From Rariglobus sp041662485 (lineage in GTDB: Bacteria; Verrucomicrobiota; Verrucomicrobiia; Opitutales; Opitutaceae), in the NCBI GenBank assembly GCA_041662485.1, contig JBAZSJ010000025.1, forward strand, positions 1 through 64,000: a DNA stretch of 64,000 nt. Reading direction: 5' to 3'. The notes under the pieces were generated by a model, which had not been told where the DNA came from, did no database searches, and was given only the letters and a program-made list of their open reading frames with translations. The stretch's first letter is position 1. The number at the start of each line of letters is the position of its first letter. Shown in pieces: positions 5,780-15,076 of this stretch. A program made the translations under genes and the position numbers.

Positions 5780-8110
5780 ATGGCTGAACCCACCGCCCTC
5801 CCGAACCCCGACCACGTCCTCCTCATCACCAAGGAGCTTGGTCTCAAAGTCCACCAGGTCGCCTCGACCGCCCAGCTCTTCAAAGAAGGCGCCACCGTGC
5901 CCTTCATCGCCCGCTACCGCAAAGAGGTCACCGGCGAACTCGACGAGGTCCAGATCACCACCATCCGCGACCGCCTCGAGCAGATGGCCCAGCTCGACGA
6001 ACGCCGCGCCTCCATCCTCGCCTCCCTCAAGGAGCGCAACCTCCTCACCGACGCCCTCGCCACCCAGATCGCCAACGCCGAGACCCTCACGCGCCTCGAG
6101 GACATCTATCTCCCCTTCCGCCCGAAGAAGCGCACCCGCGCCACCATCGCCCGCGAAAAAGGCCTCGAACCCCTCGCCGAACTCCTCTGGCTCCAGGACC
6201 CCGCCACCGACGTCCCCGCCGCCGCCCAGGCCTACGTCGGACGCGAGTTCACCGCCGACGACGGCAAAAACGTCGTCTCCAAAATCCTCACCCCGGACGA
6301 AGCCCTCGCCGGCGCCCGCGACATCATCGCCGAGCGCATCAACGACGACGCCACCGCACGCGAAAAACTCCGCGTCCTCTACAAATCCTCCGCCGTCATT
6401 TCGTCAAAGGTCATCCCCGGCAAGGAAGCCGAGGCCGCCAAATTCAAAGACTACTTCGAGTGGTCCGAACCGCTCTCCAAGTGCCCTTCGCACCGCCTCC
6501 TCGCCATGCGCCGCGGCGAAAAAGAGCTGTTCCTGATGATGCGCATCACCGTCGACGAGACCCTCGCGCTCGCCGAACTCGAACGCCTCATCGTCAAAGG
6601 CACCCACCCTGCCGCCGTGCAGGTCCGCCTCGCCGCGCAGGACAGCCTCAAGCGCCTCCTCGCCCCCGCGATGGAAACCGAGTTCCGCCTCGATTCCAAA
6701 AAACAGGCCGACGTCGCCGCGATAAAAGTCTTCACCGACAACGTCCGCGAACTCCTCCTCGCCGCGCCCCTCGGACAAAAGGCCGTCATGGCCATCGACC
6801 CCGGCTTCCGCACCGGTTGCAAAACCGTGCTCCTCGATCGCCAGGGAAAACTCCTCCACAACGACGTCATCTATCCCGACCGCCACGAAGCCGAGGCCGC
6901 CCAAAAAATCAAAGGCTTCATCGACTTCTTCAAAATCGAGGCCATCGCCATCGGCAACGGCACCGGCGGACGCGAAACGGAAACCTTTGTTCGCGCCCTC
7001 AAGCTCCCCGCCTCCATCCAGATCGTGATGGTCAACGAATCCGGCGCCTCCATCTACTCCGCCAGCGAAGTCGCCCGCGAAGAATTCCCCGACCAGGATC
7101 TCACCGTGCGCGGCGCCGTCTCCATCGGCCGCCGCCTCATGGACCCGCTCGCCGAACTCGTGAAGCTCGACCCCAAGTCCATCGGCGTCGGCCAATACCA
7201 GCACGACGTCGAACAAAACGCCCTCAAACGCTCCCTCGACGACACAGTCGTCTCATGCGTGAACGGCGTCGGCGTCGAGCTCAACACCGCGTCGAAACAA
7301 CTCCTCTCCCAGGTCTCCGGCCTCAACGCCCGCAGCGCCGCCGCCATCGTCGCCCGCCGCAACGAAAAAGGCGCCTTCAAGACACGCGCCGAGCTCCTCG
7401 ACGTCACCGGCCTCGGCCCCAAGGCCTACGAACAGGCCGCCGGCTTCCTCCGCATCCAAGGCGCCGCCCACCCCCTCGACGCCTCCGCCGTCCACCCCGA
7501 ACGCTACGCCCTCGTCGAAAAAATGGCCGCCGACCTCGGCTGCACCGTGCCCGATCTCCTGCGCGACGAAAAACTCCGCAAGAAAATCAACCTTCCGTCT
7601 TACGTCACCGACACCGTCGGCCTCCCCACCTTGACCGACATCATGGCCGAACTCGCCAAACCCGGCCGCGACCCTCGCGAAAAATTCGAGGCCTTCAGCT
7701 TCCAGGACGGCGTCAACAAGCCCGAAGACCTGAAGCCCGGCATGCGCCTCCCCGGCATCGTGACCAACGTCACCGCCTTCGGCGCCTTCGTCGACATCGG
7801 CGTCCACCAAGACGGACTCGTCCACGTCAGCCAGCTCGCCGACAGCTTCGTCAAAGACCCCGCCGCCGTCGTGAAGCCCGGCCAGAAAGTCAGCGTCACC
7901 GTGACGGAAATCGACCTCGCCCGTGGACGCATCGCCTTGTCGATGCGCAGCGCCCCTCAACTCGGCTCCAAAACCGGAACCGCCGCCCCGCGCACGAGCC
8001 CCGGTGTAGGCCCGACCGGTGGTCGGGCTGCCCCCGCCGCGCCTGCTCCACGCCCGCAACAATCACTCACCAACGATTGGTTCAGCGCCGCCTTGAATAA
8101 AAAACGCTAG
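5780..8110 (+). CDS. tex: Transcription accessory protein Tex (S1 RNA-binding)
   Basis: Seven hundred and seventy-six residues, the usual Tex length. In order: a helical N-terminal domain with the family signature QLFKEGATVPFIARYRKE, a YqgF/RNase H-like domain starting at about residue 334 (VMAIDPGFRTG), a helix-hairpin-helix region (SGLNARSAAAIVARRNEKG, TGLGPKAYEQAAGF), and an S1 domain at about 652-724 (NVTAFGAFVDIGVHQDGLVH). Tex is the bacterial counterpart of Spt6 and binds RNA during transcription. The ATG at 5780 is chosen because earlier in-frame codons overlap the ssrA 5' region. The low-complexity tail contains a palindromic repeat read in frame (GVGPTGGRAAP). Confidence 0.95.
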   Translation: MAEPTALPNPDHVLLITKELGLKVHQVASTAQLFKEGATVPFIARYRKEVTGELDEVQITTIRDRLEQMAQLDERRASILASLKERNLLTDALATQIANAETLTRLEDIYLPFRPKKRTRATIAREKGLEPLAELLWLQDPATDVPAAAQAYVGREFTADDGKNVVSKILTPDEALAGARDIIAERINDDATAREKLRVLYKSSAVISSKVIPGKEAEAAKFKDYFEWSEPLSKCPSHRLLAMRRGEKELFLMMRITVDETLALAELERLIVKGTHPAAVQVRLAAQDSLKRLLAPAMETEFRLDSKKQADVAAIKVFTDNVRELLLAAPLGQKAVMAIDPGFRTGCKTVLLDRQGKLLHNDVIYPDRHEAEAAQKIKGFIDFFKIEAIAIGNGTGGRETETFVRALKLPASIQIVMVNESGASIYSASEVAREEFPDQDLTVRGAVSIGRRLMDPLAELVKLDPKSIGVGQYQHDVEQNALKRSLDDTVVSCVNGVGVELNTASKQLLSQVSGLNARSAAAIVARRNEKGAFKTRAELLDVTGLGPKAYEQAAGFLRIQGAAHPLDASAVHPERYALVEKMAADLGCTVPDLLRDEKLRKKINLPSYVTDTVGLPTLTDIMAELAKPGRDPREKFEAFSFQDGVNKPEDLKPGMRLPGIVTNVTAFGAFVDIGVHQDGLVHVSQLADSFVKDPAAVVKPGQKVSVTVTEIDLARGRIALSMRSAPQLGSKTGTAAPRTSPGVGPTGGRAAPAAPAPRPQQSLTNDWFSAALNKKR
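8005..8029. repeat. Palindromic repeat inside the tex coding region
   Basis: TGTAGGCCCGACC and its complement GGTCGGGCT form a hairpin of the same family as at 13215-13290 and 18459-18541. It is read in frame as part of the Tex C-terminal tail. Confidence 0.75.
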
Positions 8111-8132
8111 CCGCTTTCATCACGGGCTCCGT

Positions 8133-9545
8133 ATGAAACACCCCTCGCTGCTTCGCATCATAGCCCTCTCCGTTGCCCTCACCGCGACCGGAGCCCTTGC
8201 CCCTCTTCACGCGCAAACACCCGTCGCCGACACCGCCGACAAACCCTCGGCGACGCCGGTCGCCGATGCGCTCGCCGCCCTGAAGAAGATCACCGCCGAA
8301 CGCCTGACCGCCATCGAGGCCGGCACCGACGTTCCCAATCGCTTTGACTGGACCGCCCTCAACGGCGAACTCCCCTCCATCGAAGCCGCCGTGACCGGAG
8401 GCAACGCCAACGAAGTCCGCAACAGCCTCCAAAATCTCGGCCAGCGCCTCAAGTCCCCCGAGATCAAACAGCAGATCGCCGCGCTGACCGCCGCCGTCGC
8501 CGCGCAGAAAATCGCCGACGAAGACGCCTCCCGCCTGAGCTTCGACAAACGGCTCACCGCCATGAGCACCACCGCCCTCGCCGCCAAGACCGCCGACGAG
8601 ATAGATCCGCTCTTCGACCAGCTCACCGCCCTCGAGGAAGAGATGGGCAACGAATACAAACCCCGCCTTTCCCGCGTGCGCGAGGGCGTCCAGCGCCAGC
8701 GCAACTTCCTCCAGACCTGGCAGCGGATCCTTGAGGCCCAAACCGACGGCGACAAAAACCAGGTCCGCAATCTCCTCTCGAATTTCGACCAGTATGCCCG
8801 CCCTTACGGCATTGATCGCGCGGCCCTCCGAGCCGTCACCAAAAAGTTCACCGGCCCCTCCGCGTCGTCATCCAACCTGGACGCGATCACCAACGGACTC
8901 ACCCTCGACGGCCTCGCCGACGCCCGCGAAAAACTCCTCGCCGACCAGAACAACGGCTACAACTTCGACAGCAACACCCGCTCCAGCCTGGTCGGCCAGA
9001 TTGACGGTCTCCTCGCCGCCGAAGCCGCCCTGCAAAGCGGCCGCACCGAGGATGCCATGCGCATCTTTCGCGGCGAGCGCGGGGTCATCTACGGCGGTGC
9101 GCTCCTCAGCCAGCAATACCTCACCGTGGCGAAGCTGCGCGACGCCTGGGTTTACCGCGCGCTGCCCCGCCTGACCGACCTCAAGAACCTCCCCGCCGCC
9201 GCGAAGGACGAACCGTTCGAGACCTACCTCAACCGCCAGTTGCTCGCCGCCGACACCGCCGGCGATTGGGACCGCGCCCTCGTCTTTGCCCGCGTTCTCA
9301 AATCCCTGTCCCCCGCCTCTCCCTGGATGCAAACCTCGGCCGGAGCCAGGATCGCAGACGAACCCGGCGCAGCGCTGCTCGCTTATCAACGCGGCCAGGT
9401 GCTTGCCTCGGCCAACCAGCCCGAAGCCGCCGCCGATCTTTATCGCGAGGCCCTGAAGCTCGGCGCGCCGCCCAAACTCCAGGACCGCCTCGTCGCCCTC
9501 CTGCGCGCGGTCCCCGCCAAAGCCGTCGCCACGCCCGCTCCCTGA
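8133..9545 (+). CDS. Secreted helical repeat-like protein, first of two tandem paralogues
   Basis: Four hundred and seventy residues with a signal peptide (cleavage probably after LHAQ). The body is Ala- and Leu-rich, predominantly helical, with a C-terminal TPR-like hairpin (LLAYQRGQVLASANQPEAAADLYREALKLG). It is paralogous to the next gene: shared landmarks include the block ending FL.(T/G)WQ, the block KL.DA(W/Y)..RALP, and the terminal AA(D)(L/F)YR(E/Q)AL..GAP(P/V)KL(Q/E)D. It starts 22 bases after tex and may be co-transcribed. I do not recognise a family; a periplasmic scaffold role is possible but unproven. Confidence 0.8.
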   Translation: MKHPSLLRIIALSVALTATGALAPLHAQTPVADTADKPSATPVADALAALKKITAERLTAIEAGTDVPNRFDWTALNGELPSIEAAVTGGNANEVRNSLQNLGQRLKSPEIKQQIAALTAAVAAQKIADEDASRLSFDKRLTAMSTTALAAKTADEIDPLFDQLTALEEEMGNEYKPRLSRVREGVQRQRNFLQTWQRILEAQTDGDKNQVRNLLSNFDQYARPYGIDRAALRAVTKKFTGPSASSSNLDAITNGLTLDGLADAREKLLADQNNGYNFDSNTRSSLVGQIDGLLAAEAALQSGRTEDAMRIFRGERGVIYGGALLSQQYLTVAKLRDAWVYRALPRLTDLKNLPAAAKDEPFETYLNRQLLAADTAGDWDRALVFARVLKSLSPASPWMQTSAGARIADEPGAALLAYQRGQVLASANQPEAAADLYREALKLGAPPKLQDRLVALLRAVPAKAVATPAP

Positions 9546-9787
9546 GGTCGCAACCACTCCGACTCGTAGCTCTGAGCCTGAGCTCAGGGACCGTCGGTTG
9601 AACATGGCCCGGGGCATCCCTCGGCTTCCGCAGCGATCCTCACTTCACCGTGTGGTTCAAACGCCGCACCCGCGCGAGTCCCGGACGTTACCGCGACCAA
9701 AACGCCCGCGCATGACAAAACCCTGACATCTCGTTCCTCGCCTCTTTCCCGGAAAACCCTTCCATGTCCTTAATCACCCCGATTCCC

Positions 9788-11140
9788 ATGAACATCCCCC
9801 TCCCTCGCCGTTACGCGTGGCTTCTTGCCGCGCTTGCCCTCGCCCTGCCCGTCCACCTGCCAGCGCAGGCGCTCGACGAGGCCCTGAAAAACTTCAAGGC
9901 CGCCCCCGTCATCACCTCCGCCTCCTCCGAAGTCGGCTACGCCGGCAACGTCCTGCGCGAATGGGACAACTCCCAAAACCAGCTGAGCAGCCTCGACAGC
10001 TACATTGACAACAACGATTTCACCAACGCCCTCAACCAGGCCCGCCAATACGCGCGCAACGCCCGCACCCCCGAGGTCCGCAAGCTCTGGGACAACCTCG
10101 TCGCCGCCCTCCAGTCCGAGGCCAAGGCCCGTGAAACCGCCTTCAACCAAAAGGTGGACGAAGTCTGCACCCGCAGCGGCAAGCTCGCCGTTGCCGCCAC
10201 CAAGTCCGCCGACCTCGACGGCGTCATCGACGAGCTCTACTCGCTTCAAGAGGCTCGCAACGGCAACTACAACAACCGCCAGCAACGCACCTACAGCCGC
10301 ATCGACAACACCGTGAATTTTTTGAACGGCTGGCAGGATTACCTCGGCCAGCTCGAAGCCGGCGACATCGACTCGGCCCGCAGCAGCCTGCGCAACCTCA
10401 ATTCCAACAGCTACCGTTACCGCCCCGTCAGCCGCTCCGAGGTCATCAAGCTCATCGGCAATCTGAAGACCTCCCCCATCGCCGGCCAGGACAACCTCCT
10501 GGATGACGCCACCCTCGACAACCTCGCAACGATCCGCACCCGCGTGGCCGCCGCCCAGGAAAACACCACCAACCGCCGTTCAAACGAATTCTACGCGGTG
10601 CTCGGCGAACTTGATGCGATCAGCCGCGCCGTCGGCGAGCTGAAGGTCAACCGCCCCGTCAGCCCGCGCGAACTCCTGCGCAACTCGAACTCCGCCGCTT
10701 CCGCCTACCAGGACGCCATCCTTAAGCTCAAGGACGCCTATATCATCCGCGCGCTGCCCGCACTCAGCGGCATCCCGCGGCTCGACCAGCCAAAGCCGGG
10801 AGAAACCGCCCTCGTCTATGTTTACCGCCTCGTTGACGAATCCGTGACCGCCGAGGACTGGCCCCGCGCCCAGCGTCTCGCCACCGTCGCCCAGGATTTG
10901 GTGCCCAACACCAATTCTTGCTCCGTCCGCGAACCGCTCGTGGGCTCCAATCCCGCCGCCGCGATCAAGGCATGGATGAACGCCCAGCGCATGGACAAGG
11001 CCGCCCAGCCCTACGCCGCCGCCGATTTCTACCGCCAGGCACTCGCCGCCGGCGCGCCCGTCAAGCTAGAGGATAAAATCTCCGCCCGCCTGCGCGAACT
11101 GGCCGTCGAGTTCCCCGAATCCACCAAGCTGGCGCGTTGA
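9788..11140 (+). CDS. Secreted helical repeat-like protein, second tandem paralogue
   Basis: About 450 residues. The ATG at 9788 gives a canonical signal peptide (MNIPLPRRYAWLLAALALAL, cleavage near LPAQA); an in-frame ATG at 9764 would add eight residues and cannot be excluded. The mature protein aligns by eye with the preceding product over most of its length, including the C-terminal TPR-like hairpin. It contains many Asn/Gln-rich helices (NSQNQLSSLDSYIDNNDF). The 240-base gap from the first copy holds a short GAGC/GCTC hairpin and no gene. Function unknown; duplication followed by divergence is the evident history. Confidence 0.78.
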   Translation: MNIPLPRRYAWLLAALALALPVHLPAQALDEALKNFKAAPVITSASSEVGYAGNVLREWDNSQNQLSSLDSYIDNNDFTNALNQARQYARNARTPEVRKLWDNLVAALQSEAKARETAFNQKVDEVCTRSGKLAVAATKSADLDGVIDELYSLQEARNGNYNNRQQRTYSRIDNTVNFLNGWQDYLGQLEAGDIDSARSSLRNLNSNSYRYRPVSRSEVIKLIGNLKTSPIAGQDNLLDDATLDNLATIRTRVAAAQENTTNRRSNEFYAVLGELDAISRAVGELKVNRPVSPRELLRNSNSAASAYQDAILKLKDAYIIRALPALSGIPRLDQPKPGETALVYVYRLVDESVTAEDWPRAQRLATVAQDLVPNTNSCSVREPLVGSNPAAAIKAWMNAQRMDKAAQPYAAADFYRQALAAGAPVKLEDKISARLRELAVEFPESTKLAR

Positions 11141-11231
11141 CATATCCCGCCCCGCCGGGGGGCGGATCTTTTCCTCGGCATTCTCATTTTAGACGCAACA
11201 AATCCGTGCCGATGTGCTCTATTATCCACGT

Positions 11232-11615
11232 ATGCCCCATATAACCCCTGAAGTTATCGGCGCGAAGCTCATCCTTCGCGGTATTCACCTCAACCTGTCC
11301 GACGCCATGAAGGCCGCCATCCATGAAAAAGTGGGCCGCCTCCTCCGTCACGAGCCCCGTATCGACCGCATCCGTGTCGACGTGGACCTCGACAAGACCA
11401 AGGGCTCCAAGGCCCACTTCGTCGCCAAGGGACACATCGAAATCGGCGGACCCGACCTCGTGGCCTCCGTCGACAGCGACGACGCCTACAAGTCCGTGGA
11501 CCTCCTCATGGACAAGCTCGACGGCCTCCTCCGCAAGCGACACAGCGAGCTCAAGGACAAGCGCCACCACCCGCACGCCGTGGACCTCGGCGGTCCCCTG
11601 CCCAAGGCCGTCTGA
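11232..11615 (+). CDS. hpf: Ribosome hibernation-promoting factor (HPF/RaiA family)
   Basis: One hundred and twenty-seven residues, short-form length. Family pattern is clear: LRGIHLNLSDAMKAAIHEKV, the strand IRVDVDLDKTKGSKAHFVAK, and the helix SDDAYKSVDLLMDKLDGLLRK. HPF proteins bind the 30S subunit and stabilise inactive ribosomes. An in-frame GTG at 11214 would add six residues, but the ATG at 11232 fits the family better. The C-terminus is His-rich (KDKRHHPHAV). A good terminator follows, so it is probably monocistronic. Confidence 0.9.
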   Translation: MPHITPEVIGAKLILRGIHLNLSDAMKAAIHEKVGRLLRHEPRIDRIRVDVDLDKTKGSKAHFVAKGHIEIGGPDLVASVDSDDAYKSVDLLMDKLDGLLRKRHSELKDKRHHPHAVDLGGPLPKAV

Positions 11616-11633
11616 CCTTCCTCCGGCCGGACC

Positions 11634-11669
11634 AAAAAACGCGACGGACCCATCCGCCGCGTTTTTTTG
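11634..11669 (+). terminator. Rho-independent terminator after hpf
   Basis: ACGCGACGGA pairs with TCCGCCGCGT around a CCCA loop, followed by a run of seven T and preceded by an A-run, so it may act in both directions. Confidence 0.8.
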
Positions 11670-11730
11670 TGCCCCCGCGCGGCCAAAATTCGCTCGGCAC
11701 AGGGAGGATGCCCGCGCTAAGGTATCGGTC

Positions 11731-13212
11731 GTGCCACCTCTCAAAATTCTCTTCGTAACGCCCGAAGTCGAACCGTTTGTAAAAGTCGGAGGACTGGCCG
11801 ACATGGTCGGCGCGCTGCCCAAGGAACTCGCCGCCCTCGGTCACGACGTGCGCATCGTGTGCCCCGCCTACGGCTCCGTCCGCATCCACAGCCCGCGCAC
11901 CGCCCGGCCCGATCCGCTCGGCGTGGACGTCGGCACCGAGGCCCACTGGGCGCGCACCTGGGAAACCACCCTGCCCGCGACAAAGATCCCCGTGTATTTG
12001 ATCGAGCACGACGGCTTCTTTTCGCGTCCCGAGGTTTACAGCGGCCCCCACGGCTCGCACGGCGACAACGACCTGCGCTTCGCCTTCCTCTCCCGCGCCG
12101 CGCTCACGCTCTGCCAGCAGCTCGGCTGGACGCCCGACGTCGTCCACGGCCACGACTGGACGACCGGCCTCGTGCCCGTGTTTCTCAACACCACGCTCAA
12201 GGACACGCCCCTCGGAAAAACCGCGTCGGTCTTCACCATCCACAATCTCGAGCACCAGGGCTACGCCGACCGCCGCGTGATTGATTTCGCCCGCCTGCCG
12301 CATTCGGAATTTCGCTCGGACAGCCTGGAATCCGTCGGCGCGGTCAACCTGATGAAGGCCGGCCTCTATCACTCGACCAAGCTCACCACCGTCAGCCCGA
12401 CCTACGCCGAGGAGATCAAGACGCCCGCCGGCGGCTGGGGCCTCGACGATGTGCTGCGCTTCCGCGCCGCCGACCTCGTGGGCATCGTCAACGGCATCGA
12501 CACCGACGCGTGGAATCCCGCGACCGACCGTTTTCTTCCCAAGCCCTACAGCGCAGCCGACCTGCGCGGAAAGGCCGCCTCCAAGGCCGCGTTGCAGGCC
12601 AAGCTCGGCCTCGCGCAGGACCCGCACATCGCCGTGTTCGGCCTCGTGGCGCGCTTCGCCTCCCAAAAGGGCCTCGATCTTCTGGCCGAGGCGCTTCCCC
12701 ACATCATGGACCGCATGCACGTGCAGTTCGCCATCCTCGGCTCCGGAGATCCGGGGCTTGAGCAGACGTTCCGCTGGGCGGCGAGCCGCTATCCCGGTCG
12801 CGTGGGCGTCTGGATCGGCTACGACAACGAACTCTCCCATCTCATCCAGGGCGGCAGCGACTGTTTCATCGTGCCCAGCCGCAGCGAACCCTGCGGACTC
12901 ACCCAACTTTACGCCATGCGCTACGGCACCGTGCCGCTGGTGCGCGCGACCGGCGGGCTCATCGACACGGTCGAGCAGTTTGTCGAGGGCAAGGGTCATG
13001 GCACCGGCTTCCTCTTCAAGGACGCCACCGCTCCCGCGCTCTACAACACGATCGGCTGGGCCTGCGCGACCTACTACGACCGTCCGGCGGAATTCGCCCG
13101 CCTGCGCCTCAACGGCATGGCGCGCGACTTCAGCTGGAAGCAGAGCGCCGCGCACTACGTTGATGTCTACCGCTGGGCGGTCGAGGCGCGCACGGGCAAG
13201 AAACTCTCCTGA
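11731..13212 (+). CDS. glgA: Glycogen synthase GlgA (ADP-glucose type, GT5)
   Basis: Four hundred and ninety-three residues, close to the usual 480. The N-terminal substrate motif K18-V-G-G-L (FVKVGGLADMVGALPKEL) identifies GT5 glycogen/starch synthases, which elongate alpha-1,4-glucan from ADP-glucose. The C-terminal Rossmann domain has the donor-site motif SRSEPCGLTQLYAMRYG and TGGLIDTV. The GTG at 11731 is the start that places KILFVTPEVEP at the N-terminus; the frame is open upstream but that part reads through hpf in another frame and through its terminator. No other glycogen genes are nearby. Confidence 0.93.
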   Translation: MPPLKILFVTPEVEPFVKVGGLADMVGALPKELAALGHDVRIVCPAYGSVRIHSPRTARPDPLGVDVGTEAHWARTWETTLPATKIPVYLIEHDGFFSRPEVYSGPHGSHGDNDLRFAFLSRAALTLCQQLGWTPDVVHGHDWTTGLVPVFLNTTLKDTPLGKTASVFTIHNLEHQGYADRRVIDFARLPHSEFRSDSLESVGAVNLMKAGLYHSTKLTTVSPTYAEEIKTPAGGWGLDDVLRFRAADLVGIVNGIDTDAWNPATDRFLPKPYSAADLRGKAASKAALQAKLGLAQDPHIAVFGLVARFASQKGLDLLAEALPHIMDRMHVQFAILGSGDPGLEQTFRWAASRYPGRVGVWIGYDNELSHLIQGGSDCFIVPSRSEPCGLTQLYAMRYGTVPLVRATGGLIDTVEQFVEGKGHGTGFLFKDATAPALYNTIGWACATYYDRPAEFARLRLNGMARDFSWKQSAAHYVDVYRWAVEARTGKKLS

Positions 13213-13214
13213 GG

Positions 13215-13290
13215 TGTAGCCCCGACCGATGGGAAGGGGTGTTTGGAAATTCGAATCCAAGGCAGCACCTTCCCTCCAGTCGGGCCTACA
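13215..13290. repeat. Imperfect palindromic repeat (TGTAGGCCCGACC family)
   Basis: TGTAGCCCCGACCGATGGGA is mirrored by TCCCTCCAGTCGGGCCTACA 35 bases further on. It fills the space between the convergent glgA and terC-like genes and could double as a terminator. Confidence 0.75.
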
Positions 13291-13295
13291 GCAGA

Positions 13296-14039
13296 TCACT
13301 TGATCGGCGAACGTAGTTGGACGGGCTTTGCCTTCGTGCGGATGCGCAGGTTGAGCATTTCCACGCCGAAGGCGAAGGCCATGGAGAAGTAGATGTAGCC
13401 CTTCGGGATGTGCTGGCCGAGCGCCTCGCCCACGAGCGTCATGCCGATGAGGATGAGGAAGCTCAACGCGAGCATCTTCAGCGTCGGGTGGCGGTTCACG
13501 AAGTCGCTGATGGCCTTGGCGAACATGAGCATCACGACCAGCGCGATGATCACGGCCGCGACCATGACTCCAAGGTGCTGGGCCATGCCCACCGCCGTAA
13601 TCACCGAGTCCAGGGAAAACACGATGTCGAGCAGCAGGATTTGCACGATGGTCGCGCTGAACGACGTGATTTTTTTCCCGGTCGTTTCGTGGCCGTCCGG
13701 ACTCTCCAGCTTCTCGTGGACTTCCACGACGCTCTTGCCGATGAGGAACAGGCCGCCGGCGAGAAGGATCAGGCTCTTCCCCGTGATCTCTGCATGAAGG
13801 ACAGGCAAAGTGAACAGAACCGTCGTCAGCTTCATCAGCCAGGTCAGGCTGCAGAGCAGAAGGATGCGCGTGATAAGCGCGAGGGAGAGGCCGAGCTTGC
13901 GCGCCTTGTCCTGCTGATGCGCGGGCAGCTTTCCGGCGAGGATCGAGATGAAGATGATGTTGTCTATGCCGAGAACGATCTCGAGCGCGGTCAGCGTGAA
14001 GAGTGAAATCCAGATTTGCGGGTCGGTGAGCCAGTCCAT
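13296..14039 (-). CDS. TerC-family integral membrane protein
   Basis: About 247 residues with seven hydrophobic segments. The diagnostic acidic motifs in membrane helices are present: ALEIVLGIDNIIFI near the start and LLDIVFSLDSVITAVGM in the middle, as in TerC/YkoY/Alx proteins, which are linked to metal (manganese) export or tellurite resistance. The ATG at 14039 (MDWLTD) is chosen over an in-frame GTG at 14045. It is the last gene of a leftward run and converges on glgA. The substrate cannot be read from the sequence. Confidence 0.9.
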   Translation of the reverse strand: MDWLTDPQIWISLFTLTALEIVLGIDNIIFISILAGKLPAHQQDKARKLGLSLALITRILLLCSLTWLMKLTTVLFTLPVLHAEITGKSLILLAGGLFLIGKSVVEVHEKLESPDGHETTGKKITSFSATIVQILLLDIVFSLDSVITAVGMAQHLGVMVAAVIIALVVMLMFAKAISDFVNRHPTLKMLALSFLILIGMTLVGEALGQHIPKGYIYFSMAFAFGVEMLNLRIRTKAKPVQLRSPIK

Positions 14040-14108
14040 GGTCACGCGAGAAAGCCGGCCTCATCCTTGGGCGTCAACGGGATGTTGCTTACAAATCCCC
14101 CCGCCATT

Positions 14109-15065
14109 TCAAGCGGGGAAAATCCAGCCCAACCCGAGTCGCAGCCAGAGCGGGATCAGGAAGAGCCCCAGCACCGTCGTTCCGATCACGATTTGCACCG
14201 CCGTCAGCGTGCGGCCGCCGTAGTGCTTCGCGATCACCAGCGGCAGAATGCCCGCCGGCATCGCCGCCTGCACGATCATCACGCGCTTCAAATCGTCGGG
14301 GAAGGGAATGAATTTCGCCAGCACCAGGAACAGCACCGGCAGCACCCCCAGCCGCAGCACGCTTGATGCAAAGGTCACGCGGGCGTCGAACAACTCGCGC
14401 GGGCGGCCGAAGTATTCCATCAGCGTCGCCCCGATCAAAAGCAGCCCCAGCGGGATCGCGCAGGCCGCGCTCAAATGGATGACGTTGGTCGCCACCGAAG
14501 GCATAAAACGTCCGATATCCAGGGTGTTTCCCAGGACGGCCGCGATCAGCGCCACCACCGGCGCGTTGAGAAGCTTCCGCCAGCCTTCGCGCAGCGACAA
14601 CCCGGCCAGCATCAAAATGCCCACGGTCCAGATCGCGGCTTCGCAGCCGACATTGTGCACCAGCATCACCCCCACGCTGCCGCTGTGACCTGAAAACAAC
14701 GCCGCCATGAGAGGGAGCGCCATGTAGCCGTAGTTGTAGATGCCCGTGGAAAACGCGAAGGTCCGCAGCCCCCCGCCCTGCGTGAGCCCCAGCGACCGGC
14801 CCGCATAATACGCCAGATAGATTCCCATCGCGATCGTCGCGAACCCGACGAGCGGCGCGAGCAGCAGATTGCCCGGCTGACGCAGAGCCACGTTGCCCAG
14901 CACGTTTTCAAAAATAAGGCACGGATAGAGAAAATTGACGACGAGCTTGAGCAGGCTCTCGTCCGCCTCGGCGTTGAGCCAGCGCACCCGGCGCATGACC
15001 GCGCCGATCCCGATCAGCGCGAAGACGGGGAGAATCAACAGCAACAATTGCCAATAGGACGGCAT
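14109..15065 (-). CDS. AEC family (auxin efflux carrier-like) permease
   Basis: Three hundred and eighteen residues with about ten hydrophobic segments, the AEC/PIN-like arrangement: an N-terminal five-helix bundle (LPVFALIGIGAVMRR) repeated in the C-terminal half (AMPAGILPLVIAKHYGG). The conserved asparagine-containing crossover GIYNYGYMALPLM is visible. Bacterial AEC proteins export organic acids or related solutes. The start ATG at 15065 follows the stop of the upstream flavoprotein gene by 11 bases, so the two are probably one transcription unit. The substrate is unknown. Confidence 0.88.
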   Translation of the reverse strand: MPSYWQLLLLILPVFALIGIGAVMRRVRWLNAEADESLLKLVVNFLYPCLIFENVLGNVALRQPGNLLLAPLVGFATIAMGIYLAYYAGRSLGLTQGGGLRTFAFSTGIYNYGYMALPLMAALFSGHSGSVGVMLVHNVGCEAAIWTVGILMLAGLSLREGWRKLLNAPVVALIAAVLGNTLDIGRFMPSVATNVIHLSAACAIPLGLLLIGATLMEYFGRPRELFDARVTFASSVLRLGVLPVLFLVLAKFIPFPDDLKRVMIVQAAMPAGILPLVIAKHYGGRTLTAVQIVIGTTVLGLFLIPLWLRLGLGWIFPA

Positions 15066-15076
15066 AAGGGCGAAAA

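Noticed and set aside
11551..14064. Very long open frame on the minus strand across hpf, glgA and the terC-like gene
   Set aside because: It is antisense to clearly recognisable genes, has no coherent domain pattern and is explained by the high GC content, which removes stop codons in the opposite strand.
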